From assembly GCA_016716905.1 (NCBI GenBank), contig JADJUS010000022.1, forward strand, positions 496,001-560,000: a stretch of DNA of 64,000 bases. The letters run 5' to 3'. Position numbers and translations under genes: made by a program. This document shows positions 36,061-45,103 of the stretch, in pieces. This stretch comes from Acidobacteriota bacterium (GTDB lineage: Bacteria > Acidobacteriota > Vicinamibacteria > Vicinamibacterales > SCN-69-37). The stretch's first letter is position 1. Each line of letters opens with the position of its first letter. The notes beneath the pieces were generated by a model that saw only the letters and a list, made by a program, of their open reading frames with translations, did no database searches and was not told where the DNA came from.

Positions 36061-38612
36061 GCCTGCCGCCCGACCAGGATCCACTCGCCGCGCTTCAGGC
36101 CACGCGCCAGGAACTGCGCCGCGCCGGTCGCCGCGCCACCGAAGCGCTGGATGAAGCGCAACAGGTGCGGCAGCGGCAGTTTGACGCGCTCGAAGAACTG
36201 CGCGACTCGCCCGAACGTCGTTTGTGGCTCCGCGGCCGGCGCACGTTGCTCGCGCCGGTACGCGCGCTGCGCCACCCGCTCAGGGCGCTTCGCGGCGCGG
36301 GCCACCGCGTCCTCACGGCCTCACGCCTCCATCGCCTCGGCCCACTCGCCGAACACGCGGCCTGGACGAGCGTCCCGCTGCGCGCCCACCCACCGGCGCA
36401 ACAGCACACCGACCAGCCGTCGCTCTCTGACGCCCTGCGATGGATGGGCCCGGTGGACGTGCGTGGCGTTCGCCGCCATGCGCTTCTCGCACACCCGACC
36501 TCCACGATCACCTGGCGTCTGCCTGTCAGCCGGCCCGCCACACTCGTGGTCTCGTGCGCCCTCGTGCCGGAAGTCGCCACGCAGAATCGCCACGGCGTGG
36601 TGTTCAGCGTCGCCGTGCGAGTTCCCGGCGGTACAACGCCGCTGACCACCGAATTGCTGGTGCGTCCCAGTGTGTACGGCGCCGATCAGTATTGGCGTTC
36701 GCTCAGGATCGACATCCCCGGCAGTGCCGAAGGCGAAACCGAAATTTCGGTGACCACGTCGCTGCCCGAACACGGCGCGCCGGACTTCGCATGGGCCTTG
36801 GTCGGCGAGCCGCGCCTGCTGTGGCGGCGCAGCCCTTCTGAAATCGCGAGCCGGGTCAAAGGGTTGCTGCGCCGTGACGGGCTGCGCGGCCTCGTCGCGC
36901 GCGCCCGCCAGGCGGGTCCGGCTGAGATCCAGGCCGACTACCGGCGCTGGGTCGCCGACCATACACTCACGAACGACGACCTCGCGCGGCTCACAGCCGA
37001 AGGTGAGGCATTCGCCCAGCACCCGACATTCAGCATCATCACGCCCGTCTACAACACGGAAACCCGATGGCTGCGCGCGTGCATCGACTCGGTACTCGCG
37101 CAGGTCTATCCGCACTGGCAACTGTGTCTGGTAGACGACGCCTCGACGTCGGCCGAGACGGTGCGGGTGCTTGAGGAGTACAGCACACGCGACCCGCGAA
37201 TCACGGTGGTGCGCCTGGCGGAGAACGGTCACATTTCGCGGGCGTCCAACGCCGGCCTTGACGTGGCCACGGGCACGTTCGTGGCGCTGCTCGACCACGA
37301 CGACACGCTCTCACCCGACGCCCTGCTCGAGATGGCGAGGGCCATCAACGCCTCGCCGGATCTGGACTTCCTGTACAGCGACGAAGACAAACTCGACGAA
37401 ACCGGCGCGCGGTGCGACCCCTATTTCAAGCCCGACTGGTCGCCCGAACACTTCCTCAACTTCATGTACACGAACCACCTGATGGTGCTGCGGCGCTCGG
37501 TGGTGGAGCAGGCCGGCAGGTTTCGTGTGGGATACGAAGGGTCGCAGGATTTTGATCTGGCGCTGCGCGTGATCACACACAGCTCCCGGGTGGGGCATGT
37601 GCCGCACGTGTTGTACCACTGGAGGAAAATCGCGGCGTCCACCGCAGCCGACGCCGGCGCCAAACCCTGGGCACTCGACGCTGCGCGCCGTGCCCTCAAG
37701 GAACATATCGCCCGCACCGAACCCGACAGCCAGGTGCTCGACTCCTACGCGCCGGGCCTGTTCCGCGTGAAGCGCCCCATTCGCGGCAACCCGCTTGTGT
37801 CGCTCGTGGTCACCACCGACGACCGCAGCCGCAACCTCAACGGCCGGATGGTCGCCCTGCTCCCGCACCTGCTGCAAAGCATCCTGCAAAAGACCAAATA
37901 CTCAAACTACGAGATCGTCGTCATCGACAACGGACAGCTGTCGGACGCCACGCGCGACGTGCTCGCGGACATCCCGCACCGGCGGGTGTCCTACACGATT
38001 GAGGGCGCGTTCAACTTCGCGCACAAGCTCAACTTCTCCATGCGCCACGCGCGGGGCGAACACGCGGTCATCCTCAACGACGACATCGAAGTCATCTCGT
38101 CCGAATGGTTGTCAGCCATGCTCGAGTACTCGCAGGATCCGGCGATTGGCGCCGTCGGCGCGCGGCTGCTCTATCCCGACGGGCGGCTGCAGCACATCGG
38201 TATGGTGCTCGGCGTGTGCGGCGTGGCCGCGCACGCGTTCCATCAGGCGCCGGGCCACAGTTCCGGCTATGCGGGCTCCGCACTGGGCCCGCGCAACTAC
38301 TCCGCCGTCACCGGCGCATGTTTGATGACCCGCAAGGCGGTGTTCGATGAGGTGGGCGGGTTCAACGAACAACTCGCGATTGACTTCAACGACGTGGACT
38401 ATTGCCTGCGCCTCCGCCGCGCCGGCTACCGCATCGTCTATACGCCGCACGCGGAGTTGTATCACCTGGAGTCGGGCAGCATTTCCGATCGCACATGGAA
38501 CCCGGCCGAAACGCGCCTGATGGAGGCCACGTGGGCCGACGTCATCGCGCGCGATCCGTACTACAACCCGAACCTCACGCGCGCGTTCCCTGACTATCGA
38601 TTGCCGGGGTGA
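36057..38612 (+). CDS. Bifunctional glycosyltransferase with two GT2 domains
   Basis: 851 residues from ATG 36057, within the ATGA overlap; the open frame reaching back to 35862 lies inside the previous gene. The N-terminus is a coiled coil (LQATRQELRRAGRRATEALD) followed by a beta-rich region of unknown role (~110-300). GT2 domain 1: FSIITPVYNTETRWLRACID, DDASTSAET, LLDHDDTLSPDALLEM, YSDEDKLDE. GT2 domain 2: SLVVTTDDR, IVVIDNGQ, VILNDDIEVIS, GGFNEQLAIDFNDVDYCLRL. Such double GT2 proteins add alternating sugars in rhamnan and O-antigen synthesis. It converges on the giant secreted-protein gene across CATGAAG copy D. Confidence 0.9.
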   Translation: MSLPPDQDPLAALQATRQELRRAGRRATEALDEAQQVRQRQFDALEELRDSPERRLWLRGRRTLLAPVRALRHPLRALRGAGHRVLTASRLHRLGPLAEHAAWTSVPLRAHPPAQQHTDQPSLSDALRWMGPVDVRGVRRHALLAHPTSTITWRLPVSRPATLVVSCALVPEVATQNRHGVVFSVAVRVPGGTTPLTTELLVRPSVYGADQYWRSLRIDIPGSAEGETEISVTTSLPEHGAPDFAWALVGEPRLLWRRSPSEIASRVKGLLRRDGLRGLVARARQAGPAEIQADYRRWVADHTLTNDDLARLTAEGEAFAQHPTFSIITPVYNTETRWLRACIDSVLAQVYPHWQLCLVDDASTSAETVRVLEEYSTRDPRITVVRLAENGHISRASNAGLDVATGTFVALLDHDDTLSPDALLEMARAINASPDLDFLYSDEDKLDETGARCDPYFKPDWSPEHFLNFMYTNHLMVLRRSVVEQAGRFRVGYEGSQDFDLALRVITHSSRVGHVPHVLYHWRKIAASTAADAGAKPWALDAARRALKEHIARTEPDSQVLDSYAPGLFRVKRPIRGNPLVSLVVTTDDRSRNLNGRMVALLPHLLQSILQKTKYSNYEIVVIDNGQLSDATRDVLADIPHRRVSYTIEGAFNFAHKLNFSMRHARGEHAVILNDDIEVISSEWLSAMLEYSQDPAIGAVGARLLYPDGRLQHIGMVLGVCGVAAHAFHQAPGHSSGYAGSALGPRNYSAVTGACLMTRKAVFDEVGGFNEQLAIDFNDVDYCLRLRRAGYRIVYTPHAELYHLESGSISDRTWNPAETRLMEATWADVIARDPYYNPNLTRAFPDYRLPG

Positions 38613-38634
38613 GGCAGATCTTTCCGGAAAGTGC

Positions 38635-38867
38635 TTTTCACCATGAAGAGCATGAAGATCCATGAAGAGCGCAGGGTTGGGGGCCCGGCTACGCCGGGGC
38701 CGCACGATCGAAGGGAAGCCACAAACGAACGTAGGTCGTGGTGGTCCCCTACGCTCGTTTGTGGCTTCCCTTCGATCGCGCGTGCCGCCGAAGGCGGCAC
38801 CCAACCCGGCGCCTTTCTGACACCCCCGTGAATTCCTTCATGGAACTTCATGGAGCTTCATGGTGAA
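38635..38867. repeat. CATGAAG palindromic element, copy D, short tip
   Basis: CATGAAG arrays face inverted CTTCATG arrays (TTCACCATGAAG against CTTCATGGTGAA). The side hairpins and the stem (CGATCGAAGGGAAGCCACAA with TTGTGGCTTCCCTTCGATCG) are present. GAAGCCAC here replaces GACGTCAC of other copies and the opposite strand changes to match (GTGGCTTC), which is covariation. The tip is only a short loop (ACGTAG...CTACG), so this copy may represent the form without an inserted palindrome. It lies between converging genes, 22 bases after one stop and 6 bases before the other. Confidence 0.85.
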
Positions 38868-38873
38868 GCTTCT

Positions 38874-41800
38874 TTAGCGCACCGAAACGACGGTGGCGCG
38901 CGAGGCTTCCCAGCGCGCGGTGCGCTGGTTCCAGACGTAGGCCGTCACTTCGTAGCGGCCGGGCGTCAGCGTGGCCGTGAACTCGAACCCGGCGTGGCTG
39001 AAGCGCGCGCCGGCCGTGCGTGCGGCGTCGGGACGCTGCACGCCGAGGGTGGCCTCGCCCAGGAAGACCGGCGACGAGGGAGCGTCATCGCCGAGGCGGC
39101 GCGCCCACACGTGCACGGCGTCCACGCCGGCGCCGATGGCGCTGCCCGGATCCACCGCCCAGCCGCTGATCGTGACACCGCGGCCCGTCCACCCGCCCGT
39201 GGATGGCGCATCCAGGTGCATGCGCACCTCAGACTCGCCTTCCTTCGGCGTGCGCGACTCAATGGTCACGAGCACGTCGATCCGTTCGTCGCCGCGCAGG
39301 AAGACCAGCGCATAGTTACCGACCAGGCCCGGCCCAGGCGCCCAGGTGAAGTTTGCGCCCTGCAGGCTCGACCCTGGAGGCAACGCCCGGAGCGTGCCGT
39401 TGGCAGAGAGGTACGCCCGATCCACCGGCGCGCCCAGCCACAGGTCCAGCCGGCCCATCTCGGGCAACAGCACGCGGCGTTCACCGGCGCTGTCGAGCGG
39501 CATCGCCTGCCAGGCCTGTCGCGGGTCAAATCCGGTGCGGCCCCACACGGCCTCGGTGCCGACCGGCGTCGAATCGAGGTCGGTGGCCATCATGCGCGCC
39601 GACGTATCCTCGGCGCCGGCAAACGTGAGTGACGACGAGAGGGGCGCGCCGTTGGAGACGGTGAAGAAGCGCGAGCCCACACCTTCGCTGCGGCCGGCCG
39701 AGTCCACCACCGACCAGCTGATGGTGTGGAGTCCGTTCGTCAGAGTGTTGGTGTTGAGCACATACGAGCCGATGGCACCGCGCTGCACATCGAGGTTGCG
39801 GAAGCGCGTCGGGTTCGACGTGCGCGTGGTGTTCAGCGGCTGCGGCGTCGTGTTGCCAAAGAGATTGGCAATGTCGTCGTTGCAGTAGAGCCCGGCGGGC
39901 ACGGGATTGCCCACGCTGCCGCGGCACTGGTTGAAGGTCACGGGGCCTTTGAGGAGGCCGTCGACGTAGACGTTCACCGTGGACCCGTTGATCGGAATCT
40001 GGATGTCGCCACCATCGTTGATCAGGTTGGTGTCTGGCGTCAGCGCCCAGCCGAAGACGGCGTAGACGCCGCCGATGGTCTGGCCCTGTGCCGGCGTGTC
40101 GAGCATGCCGAAGGGTTTGGCAATCGTGTCGTTGGCCAGCGTGATACTGGTCGGCGTGTTGAACGCCGGGTCACTCGGCACGAACGAACGGCCCAGCAGC
40201 TTCTTGTTGCCGCTGTTATCCGTGGCCACGGCATACAGCGTCAGCGCCCCCTGGCCACCGAGCATGAGCTGCGACGGCACGTGCGGCAGCATGTTCGTCA
40301 GCACCTGCACACCCCAACCCGCGCGATTCGCGTTGGGATAGAACGGGAAAGCGGCTTCCACGTCAGGGCGCGCGCCCTGCAGGAAGACGGCCTGCCCCAC
40401 AAGCACCACGTTGTTGCCCAGCACCAGTTGGCAATTGCCCTGCGGTTCAAACGCGAGGCAGTTCCGATACACGGTCACGCTCGACACCAGCGTGTCGTCA
40501 AGCGCCCATCCTGTGATGGCGATGGCGCCCTGCACGCCAGTGGCGCTTTGCGCCGGTGAATCCACCTGGCCAAACGGATCGGCCGGCGCCGGGCCCGCGG
40601 CCACGGCCAGACTGACCGGCAGCGTTGCCGGCGAATTCACGGCACCTGGCGCAGTCACGACGATGCTGCCGCTCAGCGAAGTCTGCGAACCGATGACGTC
40701 GGACGGATTGATGACGGTGACCGAGAACTGGCCGTTCCCCGTGCCCGACCCACCGGTGACCTGCAGCCACGGCACCGTACTCGCCGCGGTCCACGCGAAG
40801 GGCGTGCCCGTGAACGTGACCGGCACCACCTGCGGCAGGAAACCACCGATGGTGGCACCGGACTTGACGATGGTGAACGCGAGGTTCGTGGGAAGGGCGA
40901 CGCCGTTGGCGGTACCGCCGCCAAAGATGGGCCCGGGCGTGTCGGAGGCACTCAGGCTGATGCGCTGGACGTAGTTCGCGGCGTAGTTGACCGCCATCGA
41001 GATGCCGAACTGGCCACCCTCACCCACCGCCATGTCGGGACTGTACGTACCCGTCGTCGCGGCCGGCGTGGACAGCTGAGTGAACGGCCCGAGTTGCACC
41101 GCGCCCATGGCGTCAAGCACGGCGCCGTCAAAGTTCGGGCACGTGTCATTCGGACACCCGCCACTGCTCTGAAAGGCCATCAACACCCGGCGCGAAATCG
41201 CGTCGTAGATGCCCATCGGCTCGTCTTCGCTACGGGACGTGCCCGCCAGCGTGTAGACGCCGGCCGGCATGGTGCCGACCGTGCCGGTCGCAGACGACAC
41301 GAAGCGCGCCTGCACATCGCGCCCTCCGCCCACGGGAAACGAGGTCCAGGCCACCATGAAGCCGTCGCGCTCTGGGAGAAATACCGGAATCGCGTGGATC
41401 GTGAAGCCCGACCCTACGGTCAACATATTGGTCAGCAGGGCGCCGGTTGTTCCGTCCACCACCTTGGCCCATAGACCGAGAATTTCCTGCTGAGGCGACG
41501 GACTGGCCGGTGACACACCTTCGTAGGCCACCATGATGCGATTGGTTTCCCAGTCCACCGCCAGGCGCGCGTGGTTCTGGGTCCAGTTCCCGTTGCTCAC
41601 ATTGACGATGCCGCCCGACGGCGTGCCGTCCACATTAAAGAACCGCAATTCGACGTCGGTCTCGGCGTTGCCCGAATACACGCGCCCCCAGGCCGCCACG
41701 AACTTCCGGGTGAACGGGTTAAAGACGATGTCGTTGGGAATTTCGTACGAGCCTTCAGACGCGAGGAACGCGTTGCCCACCAGGGCCCCGCCCGTGCCGG

Positions 41801-43742
41801 TAAAGCTCACGCGCTGGATCCACGCGCTGGGAGGCCCGTCAAACTGTTTGCCGCGGTCCGTCGCGTACATCACGAAGAACACGTCATCCGCCGTGTCGTT
41901 TGAGTACGCCACCATGGGGTCGTTCGCGTAGGCGATGCCGGCCTGCGACGAGATGACAAACGCATTGCCGACGGTTGCGCCGGCCGCATTGACGAACCGG
42001 CCCTTGACGCCACCGGCCACGCGGTCGTCATAGACCATCAAATAGACGTCGTGCCGCGCCGCATAGGCGATCCCGTGTTGCACCGAGAGGCCCGTGTGCA
42101 CCTGGGTGGCAGACAGAATGGTGACGGCGCCGCCCGAGGGCGCCACGGTCAGGCTGACCGGCACAGTCACCGGGGAGTTGGGCGCGCCTGGCGCGGACAG
42201 CGTCACCGTGCCATTCAGAGACGTCTGCGCGCCGATCACGTCGCCAGGATTGATGATCGTCACGCTGAACTGGCCGTTGCCGTTGCCGGAGCCGGAGCCA
42301 ACTTGCAACCACGGTGTGGACGTGGTCGCCGTCCATGCCACGGGCGAGGTTCCAAACGAGACGCCGACGTTCTGCGGCGTAAAGCCGCTGATGGTTGCGC
42401 CGTTCTTGTTGATCGTAAACGCGAGGCTCGAGGGCGACGCCGACACGTTGGGCGACGGCCCGCCACCACCAAAGATGGGGCCAGGCGTGCCGGCTGCCGG
42501 CCAGCTCGCACGCTGAACCCAGTTCGAGTTGTATCCGGCGGCCATCGAAAAGCCGAACTGTCCGCCCTCACCCACCGCCACGTCGGGGCTGTAGGTGCCG
42601 GTCGTCGAGGCCGGCGTTGACAGTTGGGTGAATGGACCGCTCTGCACCGCACCCATCGCGTCAAGCACAGCGCCGTCAAAGTTGGGGCAGGTATCGTTTG
42701 GACACCCGCCGCTGCTCTGGAACGCCATCAGCACCTTGCGCGAGATCGCGTCGTAGATGCCCATCGGCTCGTCTTCACTCCGGGCGGTGCCCGCCAGCGT
42801 GTAGACGCCGGCCGGCATGGTGCCCACCGTGCCGGTGGCCGACGAGACAAAACGCGCCTGCACGTCGCGCAGAGGATTAAACGCCGTCCACGCCACCATG
42901 AACCCGTCGCGCTCGGGCAGAAACACCGGGACCGCGTGAAGCGCGAAACCGGACTGCACGGTCAACATGCCGGTCAGCAGGGCGCCGGTGGATCCGTCCA
43001 CAACCTTGCCCCACAGGCCCAGAATTTCCTGCTGGGGTGACGGGCTCGCCGGCGACACGCCCTCGTAGGCCACCATGATGCGATTGGTTTCCCAGTCCAC
43101 GGCCAGGCGGGCGTGATTCTGGGTCCAGCTCCCATTGCTCACATTGATGGCGCCGGACGCTGCAGTGCCGTTGGCATTAAAAAACCGTACTTCGACGTCG
43201 GTTTCGGCGCTTCCGCCATACACGCGTCCCCAGGCCGCCACGAACTGCTGCGTGACCGGGTTGTAGACGATGTCGTTGGGGATCTCGTACGTGCCCTGAG
43301 ACGCCAGAAACGCATTGCCCACAAGCGCCCCGCCCGTGCCGGTGAAGCTCACACGCTGGATCCACGCACTGGGCGGCCCGTCAAACCCTTTGCCGCGGTC
43401 CGTCGCGTACATGACAAAAAACACATCGTCGGCCGTATCGTGCGAGTACGCCACCATGGGGTCGTTTGCGTAGGCGACGCCGGCCTGCGACCCAATCACG
43501 AACGCATTGCCGACGGCGGTGCCAGCCGCGTTGACAAAGCGGCCCCAGACGCCACCGGCATTGCGGTCGTCATAGACCATCAGGTAGACGTCGTGCCGCG
43601 CCGCATACGCGATGCCGTGCTGCACCGAGAGCCCCGAGTGCACCTGGGTCGCAGACTGGATGTTCAGTTGGGCCGCGGCAGGCTGCCCGATGATCAGCAG
43701 ACCGAGGAAAAAGGAAGCAATGAGGGCAATCCGTCGGTACAT
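38874..43742 (-). CDS. Giant secreted protein with two tandem ~520-residue copies and the shared C-terminal module
   Basis: 1622 residues from ATG 43742 (MYRRIALIASFFLGLLIIG, signal peptide ending PAAAQ; GGAG lies about 10 bases upstream). Residues 25-543 and 544-1050 are two copies of the same unit: TQVHSGLSVQHGIAYAARHD, VYLMVYDDR, AWIQRVSFTGTGGALVGNAF, NHARLAVDWETNRIMVAYEG. Each ends in a BACON-like beta domain (SSLAFTINKNGATISGF, STPWLQVG). The repeated VAAWGR, VAYEG and MVAWT strands suggest propeller blades. The module starting FGQVDSPAQSATGVQGA follows at ~1055, with an extra C-terminal beta domain (VHVWARRLG, YVWNQRTARWEASR) shared with the 21766 protease. No catalytic site is recognised; probably an adhesin or glycan binder. 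Confidence 0.82.
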   Translation of the reverse strand: MYRRIALIASFFLGLLIIGQPAAAQLNIQSATQVHSGLSVQHGIAYAARHDVYLMVYDDRNAGGVWGRFVNAAGTAVGNAFVIGSQAGVAYANDPMVAYSHDTADDVFFVMYATDRGKGFDGPPSAWIQRVSFTGTGGALVGNAFLASQGTYEIPNDIVYNPVTQQFVAAWGRVYGGSAETDVEVRFFNANGTAASGAINVSNGSWTQNHARLAVDWETNRIMVAYEGVSPASPSPQQEILGLWGKVVDGSTGALLTGMLTVQSGFALHAVPVFLPERDGFMVAWTAFNPLRDVQARFVSSATGTVGTMPAGVYTLAGTARSEDEPMGIYDAISRKVLMAFQSSGGCPNDTCPNFDGAVLDAMGAVQSGPFTQLSTPASTTGTYSPDVAVGEGGQFGFSMAAGYNSNWVQRASWPAAGTPGPIFGGGGPSPNVSASPSSLAFTINKNGATISGFTPQNVGVSFGTSPVAWTATTSTPWLQVGSGSGNGNGQFSVTIINPGDVIGAQTSLNGTVTLSAPGAPNSPVTVPVSLTVAPSGGAVTILSATQVHTGLSVQHGIAYAARHDVYLMVYDDRVAGGVKGRFVNAAGATVGNAFVISSQAGIAYANDPMVAYSNDTADDVFFVMYATDRGKQFDGPPSAWIQRVSFTGTGGALVGNAFLASEGSYEIPNDIVFNPFTRKFVAAWGRVYSGNAETDVELRFFNVDGTPSGGIVNVSNGNWTQNHARLAVDWETNRIMVAYEGVSPASPSPQQEILGLWAKVVDGTTGALLTNMLTVGSGFTIHAIPVFLPERDGFMVAWTSFPVGGGRDVQARFVSSATGTVGTMPAGVYTLAGTSRSEDEPMGIYDAISRRVLMAFQSSGGCPNDTCPNFDGAVLDAMGAVQLGPFTQLSTPAATTGTYSPDMAVGEGGQFGISMAVNYAANYVQRISLSASDTPGPIFGGGTANGVALPTNLAFTIVKSGATIGGFLPQVVPVTFTGTPFAWTAASTVPWLQVTGGSGTGNGQFSVTVINPSDVIGSQTSLSGSIVVTAPGAVNSPATLPVSLAVAAGPAPADPFGQVDSPAQSATGVQGAIAITGWALDDTLVSSVTVYRNCLAFEPQGNCQLVLGNNVVLVGQAVFLQGARPDVEAAFPFYPNANRAGWGVQVLTNMLPHVPSQLMLGGQGALTLYAVATDNSGNKKLLGRSFVPSDPAFNTPTSITLANDTIAKPFGMLDTPAQGQTIGGVYAVFGWALTPDTNLINDGGDIQIPINGSTVNVYVDGLLKGPVTFNQCRGSVGNPVPAGLYCNDDIANLFGNTTPQPLNTTRTSNPTRFRNLDVQRGAIGSYVLNTNTLTNGLHTISWSVVDSAGRSEGVGSRFFTVSNGAPLSSSLTFAGAEDTSARMMATDLDSTPVGTEAVWGRTGFDPRQAWQAMPLDSAGERRVLLPEMGRLDLWLGAPVDRAYLSANGTLRALPPGSSLQGANFTWAPGPGLVGNYALVFLRGDERIDVLVTIESRTPKEGESEVRMHLDAPSTGGWTGRGVTISGWAVDPGSAIGAGVDAVHVWARRLGDDAPSSPVFLGEATLGVQRPDAARTAGARFSHAGFEFTATLTPGRYEVTAYVWNQRTARWEASRATVVSVR

Positions 43743-43805
43743 AAATTCAGACTCCGGTCGGCGGTGTATCGGCATCTAGGAGGTCAAACATTACGAGGGC
43801 GGCCT

Positions 43806-44951
43806 TCACAGGCCCGTTTGGCGAGACCGGCGGGCGGCCGCAGCGGTCACGGCAACGGCAGCGGCCAGGCGCACGGCCTCGTCCTCACTGGTCAGGCGCT
43901 GCACGATCTCGGCCGTGGCGCCCAGGTCCAGACGCGCCGCCACAGCCAGCCATCGCTCGCGCAGTTGACTCGACCCGTCGCGCACCCACGTGCGTACCCG
44001 GGGCAGGACCGACGATGCGGCGCCGAGGGTCGCGAGAATCTCGGCCGCGCGCAGAGCCTCGTGCTCGGCGCCGATGTTCACAAGGCTGACCAGCTCCGGT
44101 GTTCCGGACGGTTCTTTCCGTTCCGCGCGACCCTGTGCCAGCGTCAGCCGATCGGAGACCGGCAACTGCCCCTGAATTGGCGCGAGAACCTGAACGCTCT
44201 CTGGGTCGCCGTGGCGAGCGAGCCCGACCAGAATCTGATTGCGCGCACCGGGATAGGTCAGCCGGCCTTCGGCCGACAGCCGTCGCCAGATCGCCAGCGC
44301 TTCGGGCCCGGGGATGGCCTGCAGCGTGGCGAGCGCGGTAATGAGCGTCGCCCTGTCTTGACTCACCAGCATGGGCTCCAGCAACCGAACGCGCGAGGCC
44401 GGCGGCAATTCAGACCAACTCGCCGCTTCGACCGCGCTCGAGCCGGTGATGGCAGCTTCCCACCCGTTGGGCAGCGCGGCCGGCTGTTCGCCCATGACCC
44501 GCCGCAGCACCCACAATCGCGCGCGGTCCATCGCGTGGCCCTGGGTGCCGCGGGTGACCGCGTCGAGGAACTCCGTGCAGCCCGCGTCAGCCGACGTCCG
44601 CACGACCACCGCGCAAGCCGTGAGGCGGATGTCGTTGGCGGCGCTGGCCCCCTGGCTGATCCCCGAGCTGATCAATGACATCCGCGCAGTGCGGTCGCCC
44701 AGGAACGGCAGCCGGGTCACGGCCACGAGTGGTGTCTTCGGTGCGAGCGCCAGTTCAACTGCGGCCGCCACGGTTGCCGGTTCGGCAGGCAGCCTGTCAA
44801 GAATGGCCCACGCATCGTCGTTTCGGCCGGCTGCGGCCGCCGCTCGTACGTCCGCCACGGTGGCCTGAGCCGCCGCTTGAACCGATGCGCTGGCGAATGC
44901 CGTGGGACTGGCGGCCAGGGTCAGCAGGCAGCCCACCACCAGTTGTTTCAT
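43806..44951 (-). CDS. Exported HEAT-like repeat protein
   Basis: 381 residues with signal peptide MKQLVVGCLLTLAASPTAFA. The rest is alanine-rich and helical, with repeated pairs such as DRATLITALATLQAIPGPEA, ARNQILVGLARHGDPESVQV and EHEALRAAEILATLGAASSV, consistent with an alpha-solenoid (HEAT/PBS-like). No catalytic residues are seen. A scaffold or binding role in the periplasm is the most that can be said. The stop is 64 bases from the start of the giant secreted-protein gene. Confidence 0.7.
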   Translation of the reverse strand: MKQLVVGCLLTLAASPTAFASASVQAAAQATVADVRAAAAAGRNDDAWAILDRLPAEPATVAAAVELALAPKTPLVAVTRLPFLGDRTARMSLISSGISQGASAANDIRLTACAVVVRTSADAGCTEFLDAVTRGTQGHAMDRARLWVLRRVMGEQPAALPNGWEAAITGSSAVEAASWSELPPASRVRLLEPMLVSQDRATLITALATLQAIPGPEALAIWRRLSAEGRLTYPGARNQILVGLARHGDPESVQVLAPIQGQLPVSDRLTLAQGRAERKEPSGTPELVSLVNIGAEHEALRAAEILATLGAASSVLPRVRTWVRDGSSQLRERWLAVAARLDLGATAEIVQRLTSEDEAVRLAAAVAVTAAAARRSRQTGL

Positions 44952-44958
44952 GACATCT

Positions 44959-44964
44959 ATTCTA
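44959..44964 (-). promoter_or_regulatory. Possible -10 box close to the HEAT-like gene start
   Basis: TAGAAT on the minus strand ends 7 bases before the ATG at 44951, so a normal start point would give a leaderless or nearly leaderless transcript. No good -35 box is seen. Confidence 0.25.
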
Positions 44965-45022
44965 GCGGGTTTGCCTGGACTGGACCTGCAGCGCGGTCAC
45001 TCACAAACGCGGTCCAACAAGT

Positions 45023-45103
45023 CCTCGGCCTTGAGGAACAGGCCGAGCTACGTCCCGGCTTGATCTCCCCGTGCGTAGCTCGGCCTGTTCCTCAAGGCCG
45101 AGG
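45023..45103. repeat. REP-like inverted pair (BIME-like) overlapping a stop codon
   Basis: Left unit: CTCGGCCT, loop TGAGGAAC, AGGCCGAG, CTACG. Right unit: the inverted copy, reading CGTAGCTCGGCCTG onward. The stem bases differ from those of the pair at 27368-27530 but pairing is preserved, while the loop core TTGAG and the tail GCTACG are constant. The right unit contains the TGA at 45092 and encodes the final GPRP of the SGNH protein. Little else lies in the gap. Confidence 0.78.
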
